From contig DAIOLC010000002.1 of assembly GCA_036756425.1 (NCBI GenBank), positions 1 to 64,000 on the forward strand: a stretch of DNA of 64,000 bases, given 5' to 3'. Source of the stretch: UBA6115 sp012514225 (lineage in GTDB: Bacteria > Bacillota > Clostridia > Christensenellales > Aristaeellaceae). Positions 1 to 9,300 of this stretch are shown here, one piece after another (position 1 is the stretch's first letter; each line of letters begins with the position of its first letter). The notes beneath the pieces are model-generated. The model saw nothing but the letters and a program-made list of their open reading frames with translations, made no database searches and was not told where the DNA came from. Made by a program: the position numbers and the translations under genes.

Positions 1-384
1 TTGATTGTACGCCCTGATTCCAAGGATAGTTAAAAGGTCAGCCTTCAAATCACTTTGAATGCCGGGTGCAAACGAAACGAAATCGCTGTGAACAGAACTT
101 GGAAACTTGGAAAGTGGTCAAGAAAGCGCACATGAATGAACGTGCAACCGGGTGATCGGACCAATCCTGGAAGTGTGAATTTATGTTATAAAGCAAGCAG
201 GTTTAGCAAACGGACCGTGCGGGCTCTAGTCGCTTGTTAAAACGCCTCATCTTGCTTTATCTATTCGTTAAAGAAGCCTTTCGCGAATAGATTATAAAGA
301 AAAGCCAAGATGATTATTCCAATCAGATATGCCGAGCATGTCCCAGCGCCTTCAGCAGCCTATTCCCCATCCGGGCTTTCCCCA
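1..384. other. Non-coding, relatively AT-rich stretch at window start
   Basis: I see no supported gene here. By eye the base composition is clearly more AT-rich than the GC-rich genes that follow. The only structure noted is a large imperfect inverted repeat at 247-314, listed separately. The stretch lies downstream of rnhA, which is on the minus strand. Confidence 0.5.
247..314. repeat. Large imperfect inverted repeat (hairpin)
   Basis: The inner arms ATCTATTCG (259-267) and CGAATAGAT (284-292) are perfect complements around a 16-nt loop. The outer arms TCATCTTG (247-254) and CAAGATGA (307-314) are also complementary, with unpaired bases between the two stems. It sits about 70 nt past the rnhA stop, so it could form at the 3' end of that transcript. 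No clear T-run follows on either strand, so calling it a terminator is uncertain. Confidence 0.45.
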
Positions 385-900
385 CTACTTGGGCTCATTT
401 TTATTGACAGTCGTCGCCTTCATTTCCATTACAGGTTCCACCTGCAACGATTTCATCAAGGACTGCACTTCGGCCTTTGCCAACTCATCGCAGCGGTTGT
501 TCTCTGGATGGTCGGCGTGCCCCGGCACTTTCTGGTAGGCGACCTGGTGCTTCCGCATCGTCAGCAGCAGCAGCCTCCAGAGGTCCTGGTTCTCAACGGG
601 TTTCTTGTCTGCCGTTTTCCATCCGTTCTTCTGCCAGTTGTCCACCCATCCCTTATTGAAGGCATCGACGACGTATGTGGAATCAGAATGAACCGTCACC
701 CGGCATCCCTGCTTCAGCGCGCCCAAGCCGCTGATGACGGCGAACAGCTCCATCCGGTTGTTGGTGGTCTGCGGCATGCTGCCGCTGACCTCCTTGACAT
801 GTTCGCCGAACTTCAGGATGGCCGCCCATCCCCCGGGCCCTGGATTGCCGGAGCAGGCGCCGTCCGTGTACAAGTCAACCGATTTTAAAGCCTGCGTCAT
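385..900 (-). CDS. rnhA: Ribonuclease HI
   Basis: Cytoplasmic endonuclease that cleaves the RNA strand of RNA-DNA hybrids during primer and R-loop removal. The 171-aa product carries the four RNase HI carboxylates in order: D13 in YTDGACSGNPG, E51 in NNRMEL, D73 in HSDSTYV and D138 in NNRCDELA. H128 in VPGHADHPEN is the expected flexible-loop histidine. About 20 C-terminal residues extend past the usual fold. The ATG overlaps the ackA stop by 4 nt (ATGA), so it is probably translationally coupled to ackA. The bacterial type I family is clear. Confidence 0.96.
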   Translation of the reverse strand: MTQALKSVDLYTDGACSGNPGPGGWAAILKFGEHVKEVSGSMPQTTNNRMELFAVISGLGALKQGCRVTVHSDSTYVVDAFNKGWVDNWQKNGWKTADKKPVENQDLWRLLLLTMRKHQVAYQKVPGHADHPENNRCDELAKAEVQSLMKSLQVEPVMEMKATTVNKNEPK

Positions 901-2102
901 GCGTTCTTCGCCGCGTTCACAATCTCCAGCGTGTCCCGGGCGATAACCAATTCCTCGTTGGTGGGAATGACCAGGATCCTGACCTTGCTGTCCACCGCCG
1001 AGACATCGGTCTCCTTGCCGCGCACCTTGTTCTTTTCCCTGTCGACTCGCACGCCCATATACTCCATGTTTTCAAGCACCTGCTCGCGCAATTCGGGCGC
1101 GTTCTCGCCGATTCCCGCGGTAAACACGATGGCGTCCACGCCGCCCATCACAGCCGCGTAGGCGCCGATATACTTGCGGATGCCATAATTGAGCAGCTCC
1201 AGCGCGATGGCCGCCCGCTGCTCGCCCTTTTCAGCCGCCAGCTCGACGTCCCGCATATCGCTGCTCAAGCCGCTGACCCCAAGGAGACCGCTTTTCTTGT
1301 TGAGGATGTCCATCATCTGGTCGATGTCCAGCCCTTCGTGTTTCATGATGAACTGTAGGCTGGCAGGGTCGACGTTGCCGCTGCGCGTGCCCATCAGAAC
1401 GCCTTCCAGAGGGGTCATGCCCATGCTGGTGTCGACGCTCTTTCCCCCGTCCACCGCGCTCATGGAGGAGCCGTTGCCCAGGTGGCAGGTGATGATTCTC
1501 AGGTCTTCGATTTTTTTGCCCAGCATCTGCGCGGCGCGTTGGCTGACGTAGCGGTGGCTGGTGCCGTGGAAGCCGTAGCGGCGTACCTTGAGTTTCTTGT
1601 AATACTCAAACGGCAGGCCGTAGAGAAACGCCTTGGCAGGCATGGTCTGGTGAAAGGAGGTGTCAAACACCGCCACCATCGGCGTGTTGGGCATAATCGT
1701 CTTGCAGGCCTTGATGCCCATCAGGTTGGCCGGGTTGTGCAGCGGCGCGAAGGGCGCGTTCTCCTCGATGGCCTGCATGCATCCCTCGTCGATCAAGGAA
1801 GACGTGGTAAAATGCTCCCCGCCGTGAACGACGCGGTGGCCGACGGCGACGATTTCGTCCATGCTCCTGACCACGCCGTGCGTGGGATCGGTCAGCGCCT
1901 TGATCATCTGGGTGCTTGCCTCGATATGGTCTTTCATCGGCAGCTCAACCAGGTACTTGTCTTCCCCCACTGTCTGCTTGAGCCGGCTGCCCGGGATGCC
2001 AATCCGCTCAATCAGGCCCTTGGCCATAGTGCGCTCGTCACGCATGTCGATCAACTGGTATTTCAGGGAAGAAGAGCCCGCGTTGACAATCAGAATTCTC
2101 AT
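897..2102 (-). CDS. ackA: Acetate kinase
   Basis: Interconverts acetyl phosphate and ADP with acetate and ATP, the substrate-level phosphorylation step of acetate fermentation. The 401-aa length is normal. The N-terminus NAGSSSLKYQL is the phosphate-binding signature of the acetokinase family, and HRVVHGGEHF, FHGTSHRY, CHLGNGSS and FTAGIGENAPELRE follow in the expected order. The ATG is preceded by GGAGG about 10 nt upstream. No phosphotransacetylase gene is adjacent. Together with the Rnf complex in this window it points to a fermentative anaerobe (inference). Confidence 0.98.
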   Translation of the reverse strand: MRILIVNAGSSSLKYQLIDMRDERTMAKGLIERIGIPGSRLKQTVGEDKYLVELPMKDHIEASTQMIKALTDPTHGVVRSMDEIVAVGHRVVHGGEHFTTSSLIDEGCMQAIEENAPFAPLHNPANLMGIKACKTIMPNTPMVAVFDTSFHQTMPAKAFLYGLPFEYYKKLKVRRYGFHGTSHRYVSQRAAQMLGKKIEDLRIITCHLGNGSSMSAVDGGKSVDTSMGMTPLEGVLMGTRSGNVDPASLQFIMKHEGLDIDQMMDILNKKSGLLGVSGLSSDMRDVELAAEKGEQRAAIALELLNYGIRKYIGAYAAVMGGVDAIVFTAGIGENAPELREQVLENMEYMGVRVDREKNKVRGKETDVSAVDSKVRILVIPTNEELVIARDTLEIVNAAKNA

Positions 2103-2134
2103 TGCGCCATTATCCTCCAGCTTTTCTTGCAGTA

Positions 2135-2140
2135 ATTATA
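2135..2140 (-). promoter_or_regulatory. Candidate -10 box of the ackA promoter
   Basis: On the minus strand the hexamer TATAAT lies 33 nt before the ackA ATG, downstream of the tRNA-Ser terminator. No convincing -35 hexamer is seen at 16-18 nt. ackA needs its own promoter because a terminator separates it from the tRNA gene. Confidence 0.5.
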
Positions 2141-2185
2141 CTATAAAACGCCCTTTCTTGGTAGACGGAATATATCCATTCCATA

Positions 2186-2211
2186 CAAAAACCCTTGAAC
2201 AATCAAGGGTT
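2186..2211 (-). terminator. Rho-independent terminator of tRNA-Ser
   Basis: The stem ACCCTTGA/TCAAGGGT (2203-2210 and 2191-2198) has a 4-nt loop and is followed on the minus strand by a run of T. It starts right after the tRNA CCA end. Confidence 0.85.
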
Positions 2212-2302
2212 TGGCGGAGAGTCAGGGATTTGAACCCTGGTCGGGGTATAAGCCCGAACACGATTTCCAGTCGTGCGCCTTAGACCACTCAGCCAACTCT
2301 CC
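2212..2302 (-). tRNA. tRNA-Ser (anticodon GGA)
   Basis: Class II tRNA of about 91 nt including an encoded CCA end. The acceptor strand GGAGAGT pairs with ACTCTCC. The anticodon stem CACGA/TCGTG encloses the loop CTGGAAA, giving anticodon GGA (2266-2268 on the complement), which reads UCC and UCU serine codons. A long variable arm and the T-arm GGTTCAAATCC follow. Its own promoter and terminator flank it. Confidence 0.95.
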
Positions 2303-2320
2303 ATATTGGGGCGCCAAGAG

Positions 2321-2349
2321 AATATATCACACAACGCAAGGCTGGTCAA
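2321..2349 (-). promoter_or_regulatory. Promoter of tRNA-Ser
   Basis: On the minus strand TTGACC (2344-2349), a 17-nt spacer and TATATT (2321-2326) form a strong sigma-70/SigA-type promoter about 19 nt before the tRNA 5' end. Confidence 0.75.
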
Positions 2350-2356
2350 CGCAAAC

Positions 2357-2385
2357 TTGACGCCAAATCGCCTATCCATCATAAT
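2357..2385 (+). promoter_or_regulatory. Promoter of the DUF512-der-plsY operon
   Basis: TTGACG (2357-2362), a 17-nt spacer and CATAAT (2380-2385) lie just ahead of the AAAGGAGG ribosome site at 2395-2402. It is divergent from the tRNA-Ser promoter, with the two -35 boxes only 7 nt apart. The leader would be very short. Confidence 0.6.
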
Positions 2386-2408
2386 GCATGCGGTAAAGGA
2401 GGCCGCTT

Positions 2409-3743
2409 GTGCGAAGGATTTCCGCAGTCACGGACGGGAGCCCGGCCAGCCGGCATCATCTGATGCCCGGCGATGTTTTGCTGTCCATCAACGGAGAACC
2501 TGTCCTGGACGAAATCGACTACCAGGCGCTGACGGCGCGACGGCGCCTTCACATCCAGGCACAATCGGCCGACGGGACACAGCGGGACATCGACCTGGTC
2601 AAGGACGAGTCCGCGCCGCTGGGCCTTCAGTTCGACGATTCTATTATCGGGAATCCCCGGACCTGCGGAAACCAATGTGTTTTTTGCTTTGTGGAGCAAA
2701 TGCCCAAAGGGATGCGGGAATCCCTGTACCTCAAGGATGACGACTGGCGCCTGTCCCTTCTGATGGGCAACTACATCACCCTGACCAACGTGGGCGACCG
2801 GGAGTTTGAGCGCATCATCCGCAGGCGTGCCGCGCCGCTGTATGTTTCCGTGCACGCGACCGACGCGGACCTTCGGGCCCGGATTCTCGGCAACAGGCGG
2901 GCAACCCTGCTGATGGACCGCCTGAAGCGTCTGAAAAACGAAGGCTTGTCCTTCCATTGCCAGCTGGTGCTGTGCCCGGGGCTCAACGACGGGGACAAGC
3001 TGAAAGAATCGCTGGATGACTTGCTGTCGCTTGCCCCCGCCGCGCTGTCGGTCGCGGTGGTGCCCGTCGGCCTGACTCGCCACCGCGAGGGCCTGCCCCC
3101 CATCCGCCCCTACACGCGGGAAGAAGCCCTGGAGGTGCTTGCAATCACCGGCGCCTTCCAGCAAAAGGCGCTCGCGCGCGCGGGCACCCGCTTCGCCTAT
3201 CCGGCGGACGAGTTCATCTGCATCGCGGGCGTTCCCCTTCCCCCAGTGGAAGAATACGGGACTTTTCCGCAATTGGAAAACGGGGTCGGCATGCTCCGGC
3301 AATTCGAGGAGGAGCTGAAAGAAGCCGCAGGGACCGGCCTGGAAACTGGGCGCGTGGAGCCAAAAACCGTCCTTCTGCCTTGCGGAACGGCTGTCGCGCC
3401 CTTTCTTCGCGCCTGGGTGAATCGTTTTGCCCTGCCCGGCGTGCAGGCGCTGGTCGTCCCGATTGTCAACAACTTTTTCGGCGAGTCGGTCACCGTGACC
3501 GGCCTCATTTGCGCGCAGGACCTCATCGAACAGCTGAAGGGGAGGAAGGCGGACGCAGTGCTGATTGCCGAAAACATGCTCAACAGCGACAACACCCTGT
3601 TCCTGGACGGCGCGACGCCGGCGGACGTGCAGCAAGCCCTTGGGATTCCCACCGTCGTGTTCCGCAACGACGGCCACGACTTTTTCCGCGCGATGGCGGC
3701 TCCGGTTGCACCGCTTGAAAAACGGGAGGCGAAGAACCTGTGA
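2409..3743 (+). CDS. DUF512 family protein (PDZ plus radical-SAM-like Fe-S domain)
   Basis: Putative Fe-S protein of unknown reaction; this family commonly sits next to der in Clostridia. The 444-aa product starts with a PDZ-like segment (residues 1-65, PGDVLLSING). A CxxxCxxC cluster motif follows at C86, C90 and C93 (CGNQCVFC), then a radical-SAM-like barrel and the DUF512 C-terminal region. The GTG start at 2409 is chosen because a perfect AAAGGAGG lies 6 nt upstream. The stop overlaps the der start by 4 nt (GTGA). A radical-SAM reaction is inferred from the cysteine spacing, not shown. Confidence 0.9.
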   Translation: MRRISAVTDGSPASRHHLMPGDVLLSINGEPVLDEIDYQALTARRRLHIQAQSADGTQRDIDLVKDESAPLGLQFDDSIIGNPRTCGNQCVFCFVEQMPKGMRESLYLKDDDWRLSLLMGNYITLTNVGDREFERIIRRRAAPLYVSVHATDADLRARILGNRRATLLMDRLKRLKNEGLSFHCQLVLCPGLNDGDKLKESLDDLLSLAPAALSVAVVPVGLTRHREGLPPIRPYTREEALEVLAITGAFQQKALARAGTRFAYPADEFICIAGVPLPPVEEYGTFPQLENGVGMLRQFEEELKEAAGTGLETGRVEPKTVLLPCGTAVAPFLRAWVNRFALPGVQALVVPIVNNFFGESVTVTGLICAQDLIEQLKGRKADAVLIAENMLNSDNTLFLDGATPADVQQALGIPTVVFRNDGHDFFRAMAAPVAPLEKREAKNL

Positions 3744-5080
3744 ACCAGCCGCTCGTCGCCCTCATCGGCCGACCCAACGTGGGGAAATCCACGTTCTTCA
3801 ACGTCATTGCGGGGCGACGCATCTCGATTGTTGAGGATATCCCCGGCGTGACCCGCGACCGCATCTACGCGGACACCCTATGGAACGGGCGGGAGTTTAC
3901 CCTGATTGATACCGGCGGCATCGACACGCAAAGCGACGACGTCCTGTTCGCGCAGATGCGCCGACAGGCGGAGGTCGCGATTGAGACGGCGGACCTGATT
4001 TGCTTTTTTATCGACGCGCGCGCGGGCTTGACGCACCAGGACGAGGAGATTGCCGACATCCTCCGGAAGTCGCGCAAGCCGGTGCTGCTGGTCGCTAACA
4101 AGCTTGATTATAATGGGCTGAGCGACGCGCTCTACGAGGGTTATGCCCTCGGGCTGGGCACGCCGATCGGCATCTCCAGCACCAACATGCTGGGGCTGGG
4201 CGACCTGCTGGACGCCATCGTCGGCAGCCTCCCGCCCGACGACGAAACGTCTTCGGACTCATCAGGCGGCGTCATCAACCTGGCCATCGTCGGCCGCCCC
4301 AACGTAGGAAAAAGCAGCCTGACCAACCGCCTGCTGGGCGAGGAGCGGGTGATGGTCAGCGACATCCCGGGGACCACCCGCGACGCCGTGGATACCCGGT
4401 TTGAGCACGGAGACGGCAGTGTATACAACGTTATCGACACCGCCGGCATCCGCCGGAAGCGCGCCATTGAGGACCAGAGCCTGGAGCGCTACAGCGTTTT
4501 GCGAAGCATCGCGGCCATCCGGCGCTGCGACGTAGCCATTTTGGTCATCGACGCGATGGACGGTGTGACGGAGCAGGACATGCGCATCGCGGGGATGATT
4601 CAGGAGGAGGGCAAAGCCGCAATCGTCGCGGTCAACAAGTGGGACGCGCTGGAAAAGGAAACCGGGACCCTGGAAAAATACCGGCTGGACGTGCTGGACA
4701 AGCTAAAATTCATCGCCTATGCCCCGGTTCTCTTCATTTCCGCCAAAACCGGGCAGCGCGTGCCGCAGGTCTGGGAGACGGTATCGCTGGTGTACGCCCA
4801 GGCGGGCAAGCGCGTCCCCACCGGCCTTCTCAACGAGCTTGTCGGGGAAGCGCAGCTGAACCTGCAGCCGCCCATGGAAGGCGGCCGGCGGTTGAAAATC
4901 TTCTACGCGACCCAGCAGGGGGTATTCCCGCCCACCTTCATCCTTTTTGTGAACGACCCCCAACTGATGCATTTCGCCTACAGCCGCTACCTGGAGAACC
5001 AGTTGCGCAAAGCCTTTGAGTTTACGGGCACGCCCCTTCGTTTTATACTCCGCGAGAGGGGCAAGGAGGAGCAGGCATGA
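3740..5080 (+). CDS. der: Ribosome assembly GTPase Der (EngA)
   Basis: Essential double-GTPase acting in maturation of the 50S subunit. The 446-aa product has two tandem G domains. The first has GRPNVGKS at residues 10-17, DTGG and NKLD. The second has a further GRPNVGKSS, DTAG and NKWD. A KH-like C-terminal domain follows, all as expected for the family. It starts with GTG inside the upstream stop (GTGA) and ends in an ATGA overlap with plsY, so all three genes are translationally coupled. Confidence 0.98.
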   Translation: MNQPLVALIGRPNVGKSTFFNVIAGRRISIVEDIPGVTRDRIYADTLWNGREFTLIDTGGIDTQSDDVLFAQMRRQAEVAIETADLICFFIDARAGLTHQDEEIADILRKSRKPVLLVANKLDYNGLSDALYEGYALGLGTPIGISSTNMLGLGDLLDAIVGSLPPDDETSSDSSGGVINLAIVGRPNVGKSSLTNRLLGEERVMVSDIPGTTRDAVDTRFEHGDGSVYNVIDTAGIRRKRAIEDQSLERYSVLRSIAAIRRCDVAILVIDAMDGVTEQDMRIAGMIQEEGKAAIVAVNKWDALEKETGTLEKYRLDVLDKLKFIAYAPVLFISAKTGQRVPQVWETVSLVYAQAGKRVPTGLLNELVGEAQLNLQPPMEGGRRLKIFYATQQGVFPPTFILFVNDPQLMHFAYSRYLENQLRKAFEFTGTPLRFILRERGKEEQA

Positions 5081-5673
5081 CGCCTTTTCAGTATCTGTCC
5101 GTCGCGCTCATCGCCTATCTGGTCGGCAGTTTTTCCAGCGGCATCGTCCTTTCCGCCTTCAAGGGGCGGGACATCCGGAAGGAAGGCAGCAAGAGCACCG
5201 GCGCGACCAACGTCACCCGCGTGATGGGGGTTGGATATGGCTTGCTGACTTTTCTGGGGGATTTTATCAAGGCGTCCCTTGCCGTTTGGGTCGGCGTGCT
5301 GATTTGCGGATATCCCGGCGCGATGGTCGCGGGAATTTATGTGGTCGTCGGCCATAACTGGCCGGTTTATTACCAGTTTCGGGGCGGGAAGGGCATCGTC
5401 TGCTCCATCGCGGTTCTCTTGCTGGTATGCCCTGTGGAGGCGCTCATCGCCGGCGCGCTGGCTATCGTCGTCATCGCCCTGACCCGTTACGTTTCGCTGG
5501 GCAGCCTGACCATGGTGGGTGTCAGCGCCGTTCTCATCCTCATCTTCAAACCCTTCGTCCCCCATGGCGCCTGGGCGCTGATTTTATTTGTCCTGGCCAT
5601 CTACCAGCACCGGGCAAACATCGCGCGCTTGGTGCGGGGCGAGGAAAATAAGCTGAACCTGAAAAGAAAGTGA
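5077..5673 (+). CDS. plsY: Acyl-phosphate:glycerol-3-phosphate acyltransferase PlsY
   Basis: Membrane enzyme that transfers an acyl group from acyl phosphate to glycerol-3-phosphate, the first step of phospholipid synthesis. The 198-aa polytopic protein carries the three conserved loops: GSFSSGIVLS, the glycerophosphate-binding segment GSKSTGATNVTRVMG, and GHNWPVYYQFRGGKG. A short basic tail ends the protein. It overlaps der by 4 nt. No terminator is obvious in the 13 nt before the convergent HAD gene. Confidence 0.96.
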   Translation: MTPFQYLSVALIAYLVGSFSSGIVLSAFKGRDIRKEGSKSTGATNVTRVMGVGYGLLTFLGDFIKASLAVWVGVLICGYPGAMVAGIYVVVGHNWPVYYQFRGGKGIVCSIAVLLLVCPVEALIAGALAIVVIALTRYVSLGSLTMVGVSAVLILIFKPFVPHGAWALILFVLAIYQHRANIARLVRGEENKLNLKRK

Positions 5674-5686
5674 GGGAGAAGCGGGT

Positions 5687-6343
5687 TTAAGCCCGGTTCT
5701 CACCCGACAGATACGCCGACAGGTCGAACGTCCCCAGTGATTCCGCTTGCACGGTCGCCCGGGGGTTTCCTTTCGCCGCGCCGACGGCCAGCACCCGCAT
5801 CCCGGCGCGGACGGCCGCCTCCACGCCCGCGTCGGCGTCTTCCACCACCAGGCAGTTCGCGGGCTGCAACCCCAGTTTATTTGCCGCCAGGAGAAACACG
5901 TCCGGGTCCGGCTTGCTGCGATGAATTTGGTTCCCGTCAGCGACGGTGTCGAAATAACCGGCCAGGCCAAGCCGGTCCAGGATGGCAGGCGCGTTTTTGC
6001 TGGAGGAACCGATGGCCAACTTGATTCCCAATCGCCTCAGCTTTTCCAGGGTTTCCAAAGCGCCGGGCAGGATGGCGTCCTTTCCCAGGCCATGAATCAT
6101 ATCGACATAGTACGCGTTCTTGCGTTTGGCGAGCGCGGTTCTTTCTTCACCGGAATAAACCCGCCCCGCGTTTTCCAGGATGATGTCCAGGCTTTCCATG
6201 CGGCTGACACCCCGGAGCCGCCGGTTGACTTCGCGGTCGAAGGGCATCCCTTCTTCGTCCGCCATCCGCTTCCAGGCCTCGTAATGGCAGTCGTCCGTCG
6301 TGACCAGCACCCCGTCCAGGTCGAAGATGACGCCCTCAATCAT
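5687..6343 (-). CDS. HAD-superfamily beta-phosphoglucomutase-like phosphatase
   Basis: Haloacid-dehalogenase-fold sugar phosphate mutase or phosphatase. From the ATG at 6343 (RBS GGAGGAG) the 218-aa protein opens with the nucleophile motif DLDGVLVTTD. A helical cap follows, then the Ser motif GSSSKN, Lys motif KPDPDVF and acidic motif VEDADAGVEAA. The Asp-x-Asp nucleophile and the residues ENAG..SRMES of the cap resemble beta-phosphoglucomutase, but substrate cannot be fixed from sequence. It follows polC by 17 nt and may be the last gene of that operon. Confidence 0.85.
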   Translation of the reverse strand: MIEGVIFDLDGVLVTTDDCHYEAWKRMADEEGMPFDREVNRRLRGVSRMESLDIILENAGRVYSGEERTALAKRKNAYYVDMIHGLGKDAILPGALETLEKLRRLGIKLAIGSSSKNAPAILDRLGLAGYFDTVADGNQIHRSKPDPDVFLLAANKLGLQPANCLVVEDADAGVEAAVRAGMRVLAVGAAKGNPRATVQAESLGTFDLSAYLSGENRA

Positions 6344-6360
6344 AGTCTCCTCCGGCAGGT

Positions 6361-9300
6361 TCACAGCAGGGTAAAGAAACTCACCTGGTTGGTGTCGTTC
6401 AAGCCGTTCAGGGCGCCGCACTCCCGAAGCAGGTCGATGGCGGTGCTGCTGACTTTGGCCCGGCTCCGGATATCCTCCACGGAGATAAAGCGCTCCGAAC
6501 GGGCGTCGATGATGCCCTGCGCCGCGCTTTCGCCAAAGCCGGACAGGGACGTGAAGGGGCAGCGCAGCGCGTCCCCTTCCATCAGGAAGCGGGTCGCGTC
6601 GCTTTTATACAGGTCGACCGGCAGGAAGGAGAACCCGCGAAGGCCCATCTCGTGGGCTAATTCCATCACGACGATTTCCTTCTCATTCTTGTCCGTCAGG
6701 TCCTTTTGTCCAATCCGGTACAGCGCCTCCAGTTCCCTGCGCAGGAATACGGCTTGCCTGGCCATGGTCAGCGCGTTGAGGTCCTTTCCGCGGATGGTAA
6801 AATACGCTGAATAATAGGCCAGCGGATGATACACCTTGTACCAGCCGACCCGCAGCGCCATGGTCACGTAGGCGACCGCGTGGCCTTTGGGGAACATGTA
6901 GGCGATTTTCCAGCAGCTCCTGATGAACCAGTCCGGGACGCCGCAGGCACGCATTTCCTGTTCCATCAAGGTTGTAAGCCCCTTCCCCTTGCGCACGCTC
7001 TCCATGATGTCGAAGGCCATCTTGCTGCCCATGCCCTTGCCCATCAGGGTAGTCATGATGTCCTCCCGCGTGCAGATGCATTCCGCCAGCGTCGCGGTCC
7101 CGCTGAGAATCAGGTCCCGGGAGTTCCCCGCCCACACGTCCGTGCCGTGGGAAAGGCCGGAAATCCGGATCAGGTCCGCCATGGTGGTCGGCTGGGTGTC
7201 GTCCAGGATGCCGCGAACGAAAGGGGTCCCAAACTCCGGGATGCCAAGGGTCCCGGTGCTGCAATTCAGGTCGTCCCGGCTGATGCCCAGGCTGTCGGGG
7301 CTGCGGAAAAGGGAGCGGACCCGCTCGTCGTCCAGCGGGACGTCCTGATAGGGGACGCCGGACAGTTCTCCCAGCATCCGCAGCATCGTCGGGTCGTCGT
7401 GGCCGAGCACGTCCACCTTGACCAGGATGTCATGCATGGACGCGAAGTCATAATGCGTGGTGATGGAAGGGGATTTTTGGTCGTTTGCCGGGCGCTGGAT
7501 GGCAGTGAACTGGTTGATTTCATAGGTCTTCGGCAGGATGACCATCCCGCCCGGGTGCTGCCCGGTGGTTCGCTTCACGCCAACCAGGCCCTGGGCCAGC
7601 CGGCTTTTTTCCGCCTGCGAAACCTGCAGCCCACGGTCCTCCAGGTACTTGAGCACCAGGCCGAAGGCGGTCTTGTCCCTTAGCGTCCCGATGGTTCCCG
7701 CGCGGAAGACGTACCCTTTCCCGAACAGCTCCTCAACCTGGGCATGGGCCGTGGATTGGTACTCGCTGCAGAAGTTCAGGTCGATGTCCGGCACCTTGTC
7801 GCCCTCGAAGCCCAGGAAAACCTCAAAGGGGATATCGTANNNNNNNNNNNNNNNNNNNNNNNNNNNNNNNNNNNNNNNNNNNNNNNNNNNNNNNNNNNNN
7901 NNNNNNNNNNNNNNNNNNNNNNNNNNNNNNNNNNNNNNNTGTCCGGCACCTTGTCGCCCTCGAAGCCCAGGAAAACCTCAAAGGGGATATCGTATCCGTC
8001 CTTGCGCATCGGCTTGCCGCAGCGCGCGCAGGCCTTGTCTGGCAGGTCGCTGCCCACCTGTACGGCGGCGGGCGCTTCAAAGTCGGCCGTCCTGCATTCC
8101 CCGCACCGCCAATGCGGCGGCAGGGGATTCACCTCCGTGATGCCGCACAGCGTGGCGACCAGGGATGAGCCGACCGAACCGCGGCTCCCCACCATGTATC
8201 CGTCATCCTGGGACTTTTTCACCAGTTTCTGGGCGATGCTGTACAGCGTCGCATACCCATAGCCGATGATGGCGCCCAGTTCCCTCTCAATCCGGCGGGA
8301 CACCGCTTCGGGCAGCGGGTCTCCGTAAAGCCGGGCGGCTTCCTTCCAGGTAATTTCGCGGATGTCTTCCTCGGCGTGCTCCCACACGGGCGCGAAGGTC
8401 GTCTTGTGTTCCGGATGCTCCGGGTACAGGCGGACGTCGCCAATCATGCCGGCGATTTTCCGAGGGTTATCGATGACGACTTCCCGCGCCTTCCCCTCCC
8501 CCAGCCAGGCGAAGTCCTCAAGCATTTCCCCCGTCGTTTTGAAATGCAGGGGCGGCTGTTCATCGCAGCCGTTTTTTTCCATCGGCAGGCTGTTTTTCAC
8601 GATGGTGCGGAAGATGGCGTCCTCCGGGTCCAGGAAATGCACGTCGCCCGTCGCAACGACCGGGATGCCCGTCTTCTCCCCCGCTTCGACCAGCGCGCGG
8701 TTGACGGCCCTCAATTGCCCCGCATCCGCGACCACGCCTCTTCTCACCAGTTCCGCCGCGTTTTCTTCCGGCTGGATTTCGATAAAATCGTAAAACCTCG
8801 CGAGGCGCTCGATTTCTGAAGCGCTCTTCTTTTCAAGTACGGCCTGGAACAATTCGCCTTCCCAGCACGCGCTGCCCAGCAGCAGCCCTTCCCGGTACTT
8901 TTCGATCTGGTCCCTGGGCAGCAGCGGCTCGTGATGGAAATGCTTCATGTGCGACAGGGAGACCAGGCGGTTCAGGTTGCGCATGCCCTCCTGCGAGGCG
9001 ACCAATATGGTCAGGTGACTGCGGGTATTCCGGTTGTAGCCGGTCACCGTGTCGTTGACATCCTTCAAGGTTGTTGCCCCGCGCTCCCTGGCCGCGTCCA
9101 GCATGACGAGCAGGCACTGCGCGGTGGCGGTCGCGTCGTGAACGGCGCGGTGCGCGTTTTTCAGCGTGACGCCCAGCTTCCGGCATACATCAACCAGGCG
9201 GTACCGCTTCATGTCCGGGTAAAGCTTCTGGGCGAACGCCAGCGTGTCAATCTGCGGGAAGTCAAAGGGCTGGCCCAGCCGGGCCTGTTCTTCCCTTAAA

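Noticed and set aside
7785..7994. Direct repeat around the N run as a real duplication or a split polC gene
   Set aside because: The copies are identical over exactly 55 bases and end at the Ns; merging restores one frame and the normal PolC length, so it is an assembly artefact.
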